DNA from: Bartonella sp. M0283
GTDB taxonomy: Bacteria; Pseudomonadota; Alphaproteobacteria; Rhizobiales; Rhizobiaceae
Reading direction: 5' to 3'
Assembly: GCF_016100455.1 (NCBI RefSeq)
Contig: NZ_JACFSK010000001.1
Coordinates: forward strand, 868,001-932,000
DNA length: 64,000 bases
Position numbers and translations under genes: made by a program. The notes under the pieces are model-generated. The model was not told the origin of the DNA. It saw only the letters and a program-made list of their open reading frames with translations, and searched no databases. Shown in pieces: positions 1 to 9,149 of this stretch (position 1 is its first letter; each line of letters opens with the position of its first letter).

Positions 1-692
1 AAAATTTGCATCAAAGCGCCGCGGGAACCAGGAAGTTTCAAAGAAAGCGGGCCAATTTTCAGCTCTCTTGCTCCGCCGTAAAGCCACAATATCAAGGCAA
101 TCAATATGAGAATAATGGCGATGCCGGCAATCCTGTCAGCCGTTAAATTTAAGGTGCCAAGAAGGGGAAGATTTTCAGGTTCGAACGCAAGCGCAAATCC
201 GATAACGGTAAGCAAAGCAAACCACATTGAAAACCAGGACATGCTGATGATACGCCCGATATCGGCAAGACCGACACCTTCTCCCGCATAAACGCGGTAA
301 CGGAGTGCTCCTCCGGTAAGAAAGGAAAAACCGAGAGCATTGGATACAGCATAACCGGCAGATCCAGCGAGAGCAGCGACCGGCATTGTGATTTTACCAG
401 GTGCTATTGTGCGAGCCGCTACGACATCATAAAGCGCAATGCCGCAAAAACTTAGCGCGGTGAAGAACAATGCAAGCAATAATGTTGGTGTTGTATAACT
501 TTTGAAAGCCTCGATTGTGTCGTGTCTGGAAGTCGTTTTCAAAAGTTCCCAGAGAACAAAAAATGAAATTGCAGCGATTGTCAGTCCTAATAACGGAACA
601 ATCGATGTTTTTGCCAGATGCAAAAGGCGCGAGGGCTGCTTGCGAGCGTTTTTGTCAACGGTGTTCTCGTTCAGTTCATTTTCGCTTGTCAT
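1..692 (-). CDS. mprF: MprF/LpiA-like lysylphosphatidylglycerol flippase/synthetase, N-terminal part (truncated by window edge)
   Basis: The reverse strand reads openly from ATG at 692 to the left edge, giving about 230 residues of a multi-spanning membrane protein. Hydrophobic segments lie near residues 30-50, 68-90, 105-125, 145-168 and 185-205. The central stretch, with residues like GYAVSNALGFSFLTGGALRY, matches the flippase domain of MprF/LpiA (UPF0104 family). Those proteins add lysine to phosphatidylglycerol and flip it outward, lowering surface charge and giving resistance to cationic peptides and acid. The C-terminal synthetase domain would lie outside the window, so a stand-alone flippase cannot be excluded. 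It is divergent from the ccdA-like gene, with about 195 bp between them. Confidence 0.75.
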   Translation of the reverse strand, partial: MTSENELNENTVDKNARKQPSRLLHLAKTSIVPLLGLTIAAISFFVLWELLKTTSRHDTIEAFKSYTTPTLLLALFFTALSFCGIALYDVVAARTIAPGKITMPVAALAGSAGYAVSNALGFSFLTGGALRYRVYAGEGVGLADIGRIISMSWFSMWFALLTVIGFALAFEPENLPLLGTLNLTADRIAGIAIILILIALILWLYGGARELKIGPLSLKLPGSRGALMQI

Positions 693-887
693 TTTTATCC
701 TTTTAAACCGTTGGTCAATGCGCCTATCGGGACTGTTTGGAACCAGTATTGCAAAACTCTATGGATTTAATTTGTCATATTTATACGAAGGAACAGATTT
801 TTATAAGTGTAGCTTTTCGTAAGGTTGAAGGTTTTCATTGAGATCAATATAGGATAGAACTGTTACAAAATTTACGGAACGAGACAG

Positions 888-1676
888 TTGTTTTCAGAAT
901 TATCGACATTCGGGGTATTTTTAGGCGGCGCACTATCATTTTTATCGCCTTGTGTATTGCCGCTGGTGCCTCCTTATCTATGCTATATGGCCGGTGTTAG
1001 CGTCGAAGATTTTCGCAATAGCGACATGCAAAACAAACAGCCCGTCCGTCTAGCATTGTTTGCAGCGGCAATCGCCTTTTCATTGGGCTTTTCAACAGTT
1101 TTTATCGCACTGGGTGCAACAGCCAGCACCGTCGGGCATTTTATCGGTCAATATCGTGACATATTGGCGATGGTTGCCGGGATTATTATTATAATCTTCG
1201 GACTTAATTTTTTAGGTGTATTCAGAATCGGAATTCTCGCGCGGGAAGTTCGCTTCCAGACGAGAAAAACACCGGCGGGCCCATTGGGTGCCTACATTAT
1301 TGGTCTGGCGTTTGCTTTTGGATGGACACCCTGTGTAGGACCGGTCCTTGGACCGATTCTTACTTTTGCCGGATCAAAAGAATCGGTTGGTGAAGGCGCA
1401 TTACTGCTCGGTATATATTCGCTCGGTCTTGCTATTCCTTTTATTCTGGCGGCCTTGTTTTCAAACTTCTTTATGTGGTTTTTAAGCTCGTTCAGAATGC
1501 ATTTGGGAAAAGTCGAAAAGATCATCGGTATATTGTTAATTATCGCCGGTATCCTTTTTTTAACCGGCGATATGCAAAATGTTTCATTCTGGTTGTTGGA
1601 AAAATTTCCGTCTTTGAGCAGTGTCGAAGCATTGGGCTGGTCGGACATTGTCGATTTTTTCCGTAATCTCTTTTGA
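888..1676 (+). CDS. ccdA: Cytochrome c biogenesis protein CcdA (thiol-disulfide transporter)
   Basis: This 262-residue inner-membrane protein of the CcdA/DsbD-beta family passes reducing power from cytoplasmic thioredoxin to periplasmic partners, for example for haem attachment to apocytochrome c. Six or more hydrophobic segments are visible. The paired redox cysteines sit in [13 protein letters not shown] (about residues 21-34) and GWTPCVGP (about residue 147). The only plausible start is TTG at 888, because the next in-frame methionine lies beyond the first cysteine motif. The ribosome binding site is weak. The gene stops 14 bp before glmU, so the two are probably co-transcribed. Confidence 0.9.
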   Translation: MFSELSTFGVFLGGALSFLSPCVLPLVPPYLCYMAGVSVEDFRNSDMQNKQPVRLALFAAAIAFSLGFSTVFIALGATASTVGHFIGQYRDILAMVAGIIIIIFGLNFLGVFRIGILAREVRFQTRKTPAGPLGAYIIGLAFAFGWTPCVGPVLGPILTFAGSKESVGEGALLLGIYSLGLAIPFILAALFSNFFMWFLSSFRMHLGKVEKIIGILLIIAGILFLTGDMQNVSFWLLEKFPSLSSVEALGWSDIVDFFRNLF

Positions 1677-1690
1677 GGATTAAAGGGCAA

Positions 1691-3043
1691 ATGATTAACC
1701 GTAGCTGTCTCTCAATAATTCTAGCAGCAGGCGAAGGCACGAGAATGAAATCGGATTTGCCGAAGGTGCTGCATAAAATTGCCGGTTTGCCTTTGGTTTG
1801 CCACGTCGTTCGGCAAGTTCAGGCACTTGAAAATAGTGAAATAGCAGTTGTTGTCGGGAAGGGAGCCGAAGAGGTATCTTCGGTAGTGAGAGACTTTTCC
1901 AAAAGTGCCCGTATATATGTTCAAAAAGAAAGACTTGGAACTGCGCATGCGGCACTGGCAGCACGCGAAATGCTGGCGAAAAATTTTGACGATATATTGA
2001 TTGTTTTTGGCGACACACCATTGATTGAGTTAGCTTCACTCAATCGTGCGCGTGATGAACTCGCGAACGGTGCTGACATTGTTGTAATGGGGTTTGAGAC
2101 CGAAAATCCGTCAGGCTACGGTCGTTTGATCGAAAAAGACGGAAAACTTCAAGCAATTGTCGAAGAAAAAGACGCAAACATCGAACAGAAAAAGATAAAA
2201 TTCTGTAATGGCGGTGTTATGGCGTTGAATGGTAAACTTGCTCTTTCATTGCTTGAACAAATCAAAAATGAAAACGCAAAAAAAGAATATTACCTCACGG
2301 ATGTTGTTACAATCGGTGTTTCTCAAGGACTGGATGTCAGAGCAATTACTATACCGGTCGAGAATGTTCTGGGTGTAAATACACGCGTTGAACTCGCCGA
2401 AGCCGAAGCATTGTGGCAAAAACGTAGGGCCAAAGAATTCATGTTATCCGGCGTAACAATGCTGCGACCGGAAACCGTTTATTTTTCATATGACACCGAA
2501 ATCGCCCGCGATGTCATTATTGAACCGAATGTTTTCTTCGGTCGTAATGTAAAAGTGGAAACCGGCGTTGTAATTCATGGCTTTAGCCATTTGGAAGGGG
2601 CAATTGTCAAAACGCATTCGGAAATCGGGCCTTATGCGCGTTTGCGTCCCGGAGCGATTCTCGAGAATTCTTCAAAAGTCGGTAATTTTTGCGAGATAAA
2701 AAATGCAAAAATCGGTGAAAAGGCCAAAGTCAATCATCTTACTTATATTGGGGACGCAGAAATTGGTCGCGGCACCAATATCGGCGCGGGAACCATAACC
2801 TGTAATTACGACGGCTTTAACAAGTGGAAAACGATTATCGGCGAGAATGCATTCATCGGGTCAAATTCCGCTCTGGTTGCGCCGGTTGAAATTGGCGAAG
2901 GTGCTTACGTCGCTTCCGGCAGTGTAATAACCGAAGCGGTACCAGAAAATTGTGTAGCCTTCGGTCGCGCAAGGCAGATAAACAAAGAAGGACGAGCGGA
3001 TTTGTTGAGACAAAGATTTTCGTCAATGAAAACAAAAAAATAG
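1691..3043 (+). CDS. glmU: Bifunctional UDP-N-acetylglucosamine pyrophosphorylase / glucosamine-1-phosphate N-acetyltransferase
   Basis: GlmU makes UDP-GlcNAc from glucosamine-1-phosphate in two steps, feeding peptidoglycan and LPS. The 450-residue protein has the nucleotidyltransferase signature [19 protein letters not shown] near residues 9-28. Its C-terminal half is a left-handed beta-helix of hexapeptide repeats, including [11 protein letters not shown] near residue 365. An in-frame TTG at 1673 would extend it by six residues, but ATG at 1691 sits behind AAAGGG and starts where homologues start, so it is preferred. It is followed after 163 bp by glmS, so two consecutive enzymes of amino-sugar synthesis lie side by side. 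Confidence 0.96.
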   Translation: MINRSCLSIILAAGEGTRMKSDLPKVLHKIAGLPLVCHVVRQVQALENSEIAVVVGKGAEEVSSVVRDFSKSARIYVQKERLGTAHAALAAREMLAKNFDDILIVFGDTPLIELASLNRARDELANGADIVVMGFETENPSGYGRLIEKDGKLQAIVEEKDANIEQKKIKFCNGGVMALNGKLALSLLEQIKNENAKKEYYLTDVVTIGVSQGLDVRAITIPVENVLGVNTRVELAEAEALWQKRRAKEFMLSGVTMLRPETVYFSYDTEIARDVIIEPNVFFGRNVKVETGVVIHGFSHLEGAIVKTHSEIGPYARLRPGAILENSSKVGNFCEIKNAKIGEKAKVNHLTYIGDAEIGRGTNIGAGTITCNYDGFNKWKTIIGENAFIGSNSALVAPVEIGEGAYVASGSVITEAVPENCVAFGRARQINKEGRADLLRQRFSSMKTKK

Positions 3044-3206
3044 TTTATGATAGAAAAAAAACCATTTTTGACATTTAAAAAAAGGGAATTATTTTCTATC
3101 TAGAACTAACCCAGGCCAGAAAAGTCAGGAACGAAAACACTTTTAAATTGGTTATGCTGTCCTAACTCTTCTAATAAACAGATTAATACCCGGAGCGAAG
3201 TTTTAT

Positions 3207-5030
3207 ATGTGCGGAATTATTGGAATCCTTGGTAAAAGGGACGTGGCACCTTTGCTGCTTGACGGTTTGAAAAGGCTTGAATATCGGGGCTACGATTCTG
3301 CAGGCATTGCAACTGTCTACCAAGGTCATCTTGGTCGCTTACGAGCCCCCGGTAAGCTCGTCAATCTTGAGGAAAAACTGAAAAAAACGCCGCTGAAGGG
3401 CAAAATTGGCATTGGACACACCCGCTGGGCTACCCATGGCGCACCGATTGAACGTAATGCTCATCCGCAGATGACTGAAAAAGTAGCTGTAGTTCATAAC
3501 GGCATTATCGAAAATTTCGCCGAATTGCGGGACGAACTCGTAGCTGATGGCTGTGTTTTTGAATCTGATACCGATACCGAGGTTCTGGCTCATCTCGTGA
3601 CCAGAGAAATAAAAGGTGGATTGACACCGGTCGAGGCAATGCGTGTTAGTCTCAAGCGGTTGCGCGGTGCTTATGCAGTTGCCCTGATTTTTGAAGGTGA
3701 CGAAGACCTGATGATTGCGGCGCGCTTTGGCCCGCCACTTGCTATCGGTTATGGTAAAGGCGAGATGTTCGTGGGGTCAGACGCAATAGCGCTTGCTCCA
3801 TTCACTGACCGGATTTGCTATCTTGAAGACGGTGACTGGGTTGTACTTACCCACAATAGCGCAACAATTTATGACGCAGATGACCGGATTGTCGAACGTG
3901 AAATTTCGACATCTTCAGGTAATGCTTTTCTTGTTTCGAAAAGTAATCATCGCCATTTCATGCATAAGGAAATGTTCGAACAGCCTGAGGTCATTTCGCA
4001 CACTTTGGCCCATTATGTCGATTTGGGGGGTGGCAAGGTCAATGAATCTGCCAATCCGATTGATTGGGCCAATATTGATCGTTTGGTCTTTGCAAGTTGC
4101 GGAACAGCCTATTATTCGACATTGGTAGCACGTTATTGGTTTGAAAAATTATGCGGGCTGATTGTCGAAAATGATGTTGCTTCGGAATTCAGATATCGCG
4201 AGCCGCCTATGACCGATAAAACCTTGGCGATGTTCGTGTCACAGTCGGGGGAAACCGCTGACACACTTGCATCCTTGCGATATTGTCGGGCAAAAGGAAT
4301 AAAAACAGCAACTGTTGTCAATGTTCTGGAATCGACCATGGCAAGAGAAGCGGATTTTATGTTTCCCACGCTCGCCGGCCCTGAAATAGGTGTTGCCTCG
4401 ACAAAGGCTTTTACCTGTCAATTGTCTGCTCTGGCATCGGTTGTTCTGACAGCTGCCAAACACCGCGGTATGCTCGACCGGAAAACCGAACAGAAAATGG
4501 TTCAACAGCTTTCCGAGCTTCCAAGAATTATTACGGATGTTCTGAAACTTGATAGTGATATTGAAGAAATATGTCGTGATCTTATGAGCGTTAAGAACAT
4601 TCTCTATATTGGTCGCGGCACGTCTTATCCAATTGCCTTGGAAGGCGCTCTCAAGCTCAAGGAGCTGTCCTATATCCACGCCGAGGGATATGCAGCCGGT
4701 GAGTTGAAACACGGGCCAATCGCACTTATAGATGAAAACATGCCTGTTATTGTGGTCGCGCCACATGATAGATGGTTTGACAAAACGGTTTCCAATTTGC
4801 AGGAAGTGGCTGCGCGCGGCGGACGCATTATTCTGATTACGGATAAAGATGGTGCGGCTAAAGCAGGGGTGAATAGCCTGTCGACGATTGTTATGCCGGA
4901 CGTTCCGGAATTCATTGCACCTATTGTTTATGCAGTTCCGGTCCAGTTGATCGCTTATCACACGGCGGTCCTGCTTGGTACGGACGTAGATCAGCCACGC
5001 AACCTCGCTAAATCTGTAACCGTTGAATAG
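3207..5030 (+). CDS. glmS: Glutamine--fructose-6-phosphate aminotransferase (isomerizing)
   Basis: GlmS converts fructose-6-phosphate and glutamine to glucosamine-6-phosphate, the first committed step to UDP-GlcNAc. The 607-residue protein begins MCGIIGILG, so Cys2 becomes the N-terminal nucleophile of the glutamine amidotransferase domain. The rest holds two SIS sugar-isomerase domains, with SQSGETADT near residue 346 and the second SIS domain from about residue 455. It ends with the family tail DQPRNLAKSVTVE. Length is normal. No ribozyme-like leader was seen upstream, as expected outside Gram-positives. Confidence 0.97.
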   Translation: MCGIIGILGKRDVAPLLLDGLKRLEYRGYDSAGIATVYQGHLGRLRAPGKLVNLEEKLKKTPLKGKIGIGHTRWATHGAPIERNAHPQMTEKVAVVHNGIIENFAELRDELVADGCVFESDTDTEVLAHLVTREIKGGLTPVEAMRVSLKRLRGAYAVALIFEGDEDLMIAARFGPPLAIGYGKGEMFVGSDAIALAPFTDRICYLEDGDWVVLTHNSATIYDADDRIVEREISTSSGNAFLVSKSNHRHFMHKEMFEQPEVISHTLAHYVDLGGGKVNESANPIDWANIDRLVFASCGTAYYSTLVARYWFEKLCGLIVENDVASEFRYREPPMTDKTLAMFVSQSGETADTLASLRYCRAKGIKTATVVNVLESTMAREADFMFPTLAGPEIGVASTKAFTCQLSALASVVLTAAKHRGMLDRKTEQKMVQQLSELPRIITDVLKLDSDIEEICRDLMSVKNILYIGRGTSYPIALEGALKLKELSYIHAEGYAAGELKHGPIALIDENMPVIVVAPHDRWFDKTVSNLQEVAARGGRIILITDKDGAAKAGVNSLSTIVMPDVPEFIAPIVYAVPVQLIAYHTAVLLGTDVDQPRNLAKSVTVE

Positions 5031-5057
5031 AACCGATATTTAACTTGCTAAAAGATA

Positions 5058-5089
5058 ATCATTCCTCTTCGCTTGTGGGGAGGAATGAT
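5058..5089. terminator. Hairpin between convergent glmS and glycosidase-like gene
   Basis: A perfect 10-bp inverted repeat (ATCATTCCTC / GAGGAATGAT) with a 12-nt loop lies between two convergent stop codons. There is no strong T-run on either side, so its role as a bidirectional terminator is only inferred. Confidence 0.4.
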
Positions 5090-5090
5090 G

Positions 5091-5996
5091 TCAATTGCCT
5101 GATTTTTGCTCCTGCGACTCCAAAGGGATAGCGACAGCAATAATAGGACCAAGCCCATACCACCAATCATAACGTTTCAGTTCGGGGGCGTAGAGGCTTG
5201 AGATTGACCCGTCAAGGAAAAGCGCGTTCGGGGTTTTCATTTCATCACGAAAAAACCGCGCGAATTCTTCAAAATTCACTCGTCCTTCGGAATTGACAAA
5301 AACAACAGTTCCATCTGTTCTGACGCCAACGCCATTGCGATATTCAAGATAAGGCGAGTTGACAATAAACCGCGGATGAATTTTGTTTTCGATGACGAGC
5401 ATCGGTCCCGACTGTGTTGCAATATCCGGTTTGATTGTCGATTTCAGAAATCTATCCGTATCCGTAACACCGGCTTTTTTCCCCTCGACAAAGAAAATAC
5501 CGTTCGGCTTCATATGAAAATTTCCCGGCCCATCTTTTGTCGAAACGGGCTGAATAGTTTTGCCATTTTCAATATAAAGGCCGACCGCCGAAAAATCCTT
5601 GTGGTACATGCCGCCATTGACAGCAAAAGCGATCGTTTTCCCTTGTTCCCGTAAATATTTTTCAACGTTGCGAAAATATTTGAAAGGTTGACCGTTTGCG
5701 TCGTTTAGAAAAAGCGAAATATCATATTTTTCGGGATCGACTTCGCAAACGATATAAGATTTATTTTCGAATTTCTGGTGGTAGCAGAAATTGTGTGTTG
5801 TGATTTTTTCTTGCGTTTCGTGAGGCTTTTGATCTTGTTGTTGTGGCTCGGTTACGATCGGTGGATTGGAACCCTGCGGGGTGCTTTCAGGCTTTTCGAA
5901 CGTTGGTGTTTGTCTGAAAAACACAAAACTTCCTACTGTTACCAATATTCCGGTCAGCGTTATCAAAAGCGGCGTGATGATATGGTTCTTTTTCAT
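5091..5996 (-). CDS. Phosphodiester glycosidase family protein (NAGPA/DUF2233 type), membrane-anchored
   Basis: The 301-residue protein has one N-terminal hydrophobic anchor (about residues 8-27), a Pro/Gln-rich linker to about residue 65, then a globular domain presumably in the periplasm. Features of the phosphodiester glycosidase (NAGPA-like) fold are visible: AFAVNGGMYHKDFSAVGLYIENG near residues 123-145, a GPGNFHMKPNGIFF stretch, TQSGPMLV, and ALFLDGSISSLY near residue 262. Related bacterial proteins (YigE-like) are poorly characterised and the natural substrate is unknown. It starts three bases after the recG stop codon and is probably translated from the recG transcript, without an obvious functional link. 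Confidence 0.8.
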   Translation of the reverse strand: MKKNHIITPLLITLTGILVTVGSFVFFRQTPTFEKPESTPQGSNPPIVTEPQQQDQKPHETQEKITTHNFCYHQKFENKSYIVCEVDPEKYDISLFLNDANGQPFKYFRNVEKYLREQGKTIAFAVNGGMYHKDFSAVGLYIENGKTIQPVSTKDGPGNFHMKPNGIFFVEGKKAGVTDTDRFLKSTIKPDIATQSGPMLVIENKIHPRFIVNSPYLEYRNGVGVRTDGTVVFVNSEGRVNFEEFARFFRDEMKTPNALFLDGSISSLYAPELKRYDWWYGLGPIIAVAIPLESQEQKSGN

Positions 5997-5999
5997 GAT

Positions 6000-8108
6000 T
6001 TAACCGGCTCGAAGTAATTTTATGGCCCCGTCTTGGCGGAAAAGGTAAAGCAACAGTCGCAATGCCTGACCGCGTTCCGACATGAGTTGCGGGTCTTTTT
6101 CCAGTATAAGGCGCGCATCCTTTCGGGCAATTGCCAATAAATCGCTGTGAACTTCAAGATCGGCCATGTGAAATTCGGGAAGTCCGGATTGTCTGGTTCC
6201 TAATACTTCACCTTCGCCGCGAAGTCGTAAATCTTCCTCGGCAATACGAAAGCCATCTTGCGTTTCACGCATGACATTCAGTCTCGCTTCGGCAATTTTA
6301 CCAATTGGAGCTTTGTAGAGTAAAATACAAGATGATTGTTTGTCACCTCTTCCAACTCGTCCACGTAACTGATGAAGCTGCGAAAGACCAAACCGTTCGG
6401 CATGCTCGATAATCATGATCGATGCGTCAGGCACATCGACGCCGACTTCCACGACGGTAGTGGCGACAAGCAAACGCGTTTTTCCTTCCTTGAAATCCTG
6501 CATTGCCTGATCTTTTTCGGTGGCAGCCATTTTACCATGGACAATTCCCACAATATTGCCAAACCGGGCATGGAGAATATCAAATCGTTTTTCAACGGAT
6601 GTGAGCTCCAGGCTTTCTGACTCCTCGACCAGCGGACATATCCAATAAATCTTGTCACCACGTTGAAGTGCCACACTGACGCGGTCGAGGAGCTCTGCCA
6701 GTCGCTCTTTTGGTAGAATAGCTGTGGTTACCGGTTTCCTCCCCGACGGCTTTTCTTTTAGTTGTGAAACATCCATGTCGCCGAATGCGGTCATAACCAA
6801 AGTTCGTGGAATTGGGGTGGCGGTCATGACAAGCATATCGGGTCGGATGCCCTTGGCCAAAAGATTGAGGCGTTGATGAACACCAAAACGATGCTGTTCG
6901 TCAATAATTGCAAGCGAGAGGTTATGATAGTCGACGCTGTCCTGAATAAGTGCATGCGTTCCAATGATTATCGCGGTTTTCCCGCTTTTGATATCATCAA
7001 GAATTTTTTCGCGGCTTTTACCTTTTTCCCGGCCAGTCAACAAAACGGTTTTCAGGCCGATTTTTTCAGCCAAGGGTGCGATTGTTGCAAAATGTTGCTG
7101 TGCCAGAACTTCAGTAGGCGCCATGAGTGCGGATTGACCGCCATTTTCGGCAATTTGGGCCATTGCCATAAAAGCCACCACAGTTTTACCGGACCCGACA
7201 TCGCCTTGTAACAACCTCAACATTGCCTCGTTCGAGGCGAGGTCTCGCGATATTTCGGCAATGGCCGCTTCTTGACCTTTTGTCAAAGTAAAGGGCAGGG
7301 CGTGCAGGAGTTTTTTCGTATATGTGCCTCTTGGCGGATTGGATTTGCCAGCCAGTTTCTTGGTTTTGTGCCTAACTAACCCCAGCGCTAATTGACCGGC
7401 CAGAAATTCATCATAAGCAAGGCGTTTTCTGGGTAGACTGTCGACACTGACATCGGCGGGGTCTACCGGTGTGTGAATACGGCGCAAAGCGACGCCGAAG
7501 GATGGAAAACCGGATTGTTTGAGCATTGTGTGATCAATCCATTCCGGTAATAAAGGCAACCGGTCAAGCGCTTCACCTATTGCACGGCCTAAAGTTTTTC
7601 CCGACAAACCGGCCGTTAGCGGGTAAACGGGTTCTATAAGTGGCAGTTTTTCACTCTGCGATGCAGGAACGATATAATCGGGATGAACCATGGTAACATG
7701 GCCGTTAAATCGTTCCACTTTACCGGAAACAATAACTTTTTCGCCCTCGGGCAATTGGCTTTGTAGCCAATTTGGTTGAGCATGAAAAAACACCAAGGTA
7801 ATTTCCCCCGTGTCGTCATGACCGAATATCCTATAGGGAAGGCGTTTATTATTGCTTGGAGGAGCCTGATGATAATCGACAATTATTTCGGCAGTCGTAA
7901 TAGCACCGTCTAACGCAAAAGCAACGCCGGGGCGCTGTCTGCGGTCGATAACAGAGTGTGGCATTAACTGGATGAGATCGATAAGTCGGGGTTCGTCTTG
8001 TGCCGGATCGATGTTCAGGAGTTTGGATATCGTTAAACCGACCTTTGGCCCTATGCCGGAAAGGCTTCGTATCGTCGCAAAAAATGGGTCAAGTAATGTC
8101 GGTCGCAT
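6000..8108 (-). CDS. recG: ATP-dependent DNA helicase RecG
   Basis: RecG drives regression of stalled replication forks and migration of Holliday junctions. The 702-residue protein has the N-terminal wedge/OB domain (about residues 50-160) and a superfamily 2 helicase core: Walker A GDVGSGKT near residue 302, DEQH box (IIDEQHRFG) near residue 400, MTATPIPRT motif III, and RGRVGRG motif VI near residue 580. Length is typical. The ATG at 8108 gives the expected N-terminus. Upstream lies a gene-poor stretch. Confidence 0.96.
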   Translation of the reverse strand: MRPTLLDPFFATIRSLSGIGPKVGLTISKLLNIDPAQDEPRLIDLIQLMPHSVIDRRQRPGVAFALDGAITTAEIIVDYHQAPPSNNKRLPYRIFGHDDTGEITLVFFHAQPNWLQSQLPEGEKVIVSGKVERFNGHVTMVHPDYIVPASQSEKLPLIEPVYPLTAGLSGKTLGRAIGEALDRLPLLPEWIDHTMLKQSGFPSFGVALRRIHTPVDPADVSVDSLPRKRLAYDEFLAGQLALGLVRHKTKKLAGKSNPPRGTYTKKLLHALPFTLTKGQEAAIAEISRDLASNEAMLRLLQGDVGSGKTVVAFMAMAQIAENGGQSALMAPTEVLAQQHFATIAPLAEKIGLKTVLLTGREKGKSREKILDDIKSGKTAIIIGTHALIQDSVDYHNLSLAIIDEQHRFGVHQRLNLLAKGIRPDMLVMTATPIPRTLVMTAFGDMDVSQLKEKPSGRKPVTTAILPKERLAELLDRVSVALQRGDKIYWICPLVEESESLELTSVEKRFDILHARFGNIVGIVHGKMAATEKDQAMQDFKEGKTRLLVATTVVEVGVDVPDASIMIIEHAERFGLSQLHQLRGRVGRGDKQSSCILLYKAPIGKIAEARLNVMRETQDGFRIAEEDLRLRGEGEVLGTRQSGLPEFHMADLEVHSDLLAIARKDARLILEKDPQLMSERGQALRLLLYLFRQDGAIKLLRAG

Positions 8109-8877
8109 GACTATGAATTTAGCGGCGGGAAACCATTTTTACCAGTATCAAAATCCTGTTCATCAGCTAAAACTTTTTGAAGCTGAAACGGTTTCGAAAA
8201 TCGCGAGGAAAGTTTTTCCGTACGGTCAAAAAGGAACAAATGTCATTCCTTTTGAAATGACGATAATTACTATTGGTCTCTCACTGCATATGCCGGATAG
8301 ACTGGTCTTTTGCTATTTTTCTATTCGGAGTGGGGCCGTAATAATTCGAAACCTTGAACAGTTTGTGGCTGGAGTTCCATGAAGCTTTAAGCCATTCAAT
8401 ACCAACGGAATTTTTTAAATTAAAAAGAATGATTATGGAAAAAGCATGTTAGAGTATTTTGACCCTTAACATGCATCTTGAGGACCGGATAGGCGCCTGT
8501 TTTTAAAAGCTCCGAAAGTTTGAATCGTCGTTTTGTCGTTTTGTGCGGATTGGATATTTTAAGTCGAAAAACCTTCGGCTGATCATTGCAATGAATGCTG
8601 ACGGATAACGTTTGAGCGAAATTTTTTCGTTTGCAAATGCGGGACCGGAAAAGTCCGGGAACGCCGTATCGGTTGATTATTTCTGAAATGATCAGATTGT
8701 TTAGTACCCAAATTATTCGAACAAAATCGAAACGGGAATATACGCTGAATTCGAATGCGAGAGGCCATATCATTCATGGAAATAAATCATTAACCATGGA
8801 AGGCATAGCAAAAATTATAACTTGAAAACAGAACAAAACAAGAACATAAAGGATACATAACAAGAAAGGAAAAGCTG
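8109..8877. other. Gene-poor stretch upstream of recG
   Basis: No convincing gene was found. An open frame beginning with ATG just upstream of recG (about 8107-8382, plus strand) would encode about 92 residues, but it has no good ribosome binding site and no recognisable domain, so it is not called. The recG promoter should lie near 8110-8200. Confidence 0.5.
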
Positions 8878-8964
8878 ATGTCCGATATTTTATATGATGT
8901 GTTGTCCTTTGTTTCTGTGAGTTTGTTCGTGACAACGGTAGGAATCTGGTTAATAACGTTCTAA
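8878..8964 (+). CDS. Putative 28-residue single-span membrane small protein
   Basis: An ATG preceded by AAGAAAGGAAAAGCTG (GGAAA about 6-7 nt upstream) opens a 28-codon frame. It starts with acidic residues (MSDILYD), runs through a hydrophobic stretch rich in V, L, F, S and T, and ends WLITF. The layout of a short polar N-terminus plus one transmembrane helix is that of many bacterial small membrane proteins. No family was recognised. It lies about 185 bp upstream of dnaE on the same strand. It could be chance, but the start site quality and the long hydrophobic stretch favour a real gene. Confidence 0.45.
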   Translation: MSDILYDVLSFVSVSLFVTTVGIWLITF

Positions 8965-9149
8965 AATAAAGCCGTGATTTTGCGAGTTGGGGCTGATGTT
9001 GCAAGCCGGGGCCTTCGCCCAAAGCTATGAGAGCCTTTCCGAACCCGTCGTGATGATGATTGAGACATGCATTGATCACGATAGCAACTGGCAGAATCAA
9101 TTATATTTTTTGGCGTGGCAATCGCGAATAATTATTGGAAAGATTGAAC

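Noticed and set aside
3050..3100. GATAGAAAA / TTTTCTATC inverted repeat between glmU and glmS
   Set aside because: The loop is over 30 nt and the stem AT-rich, so it is weak as a terminator.
8107..8382. A 92-codon open frame on the plus strand just upstream of recG
   Set aside because: No ribosome binding site, no recognisable domain, and it overlaps the recG start and promoter region.
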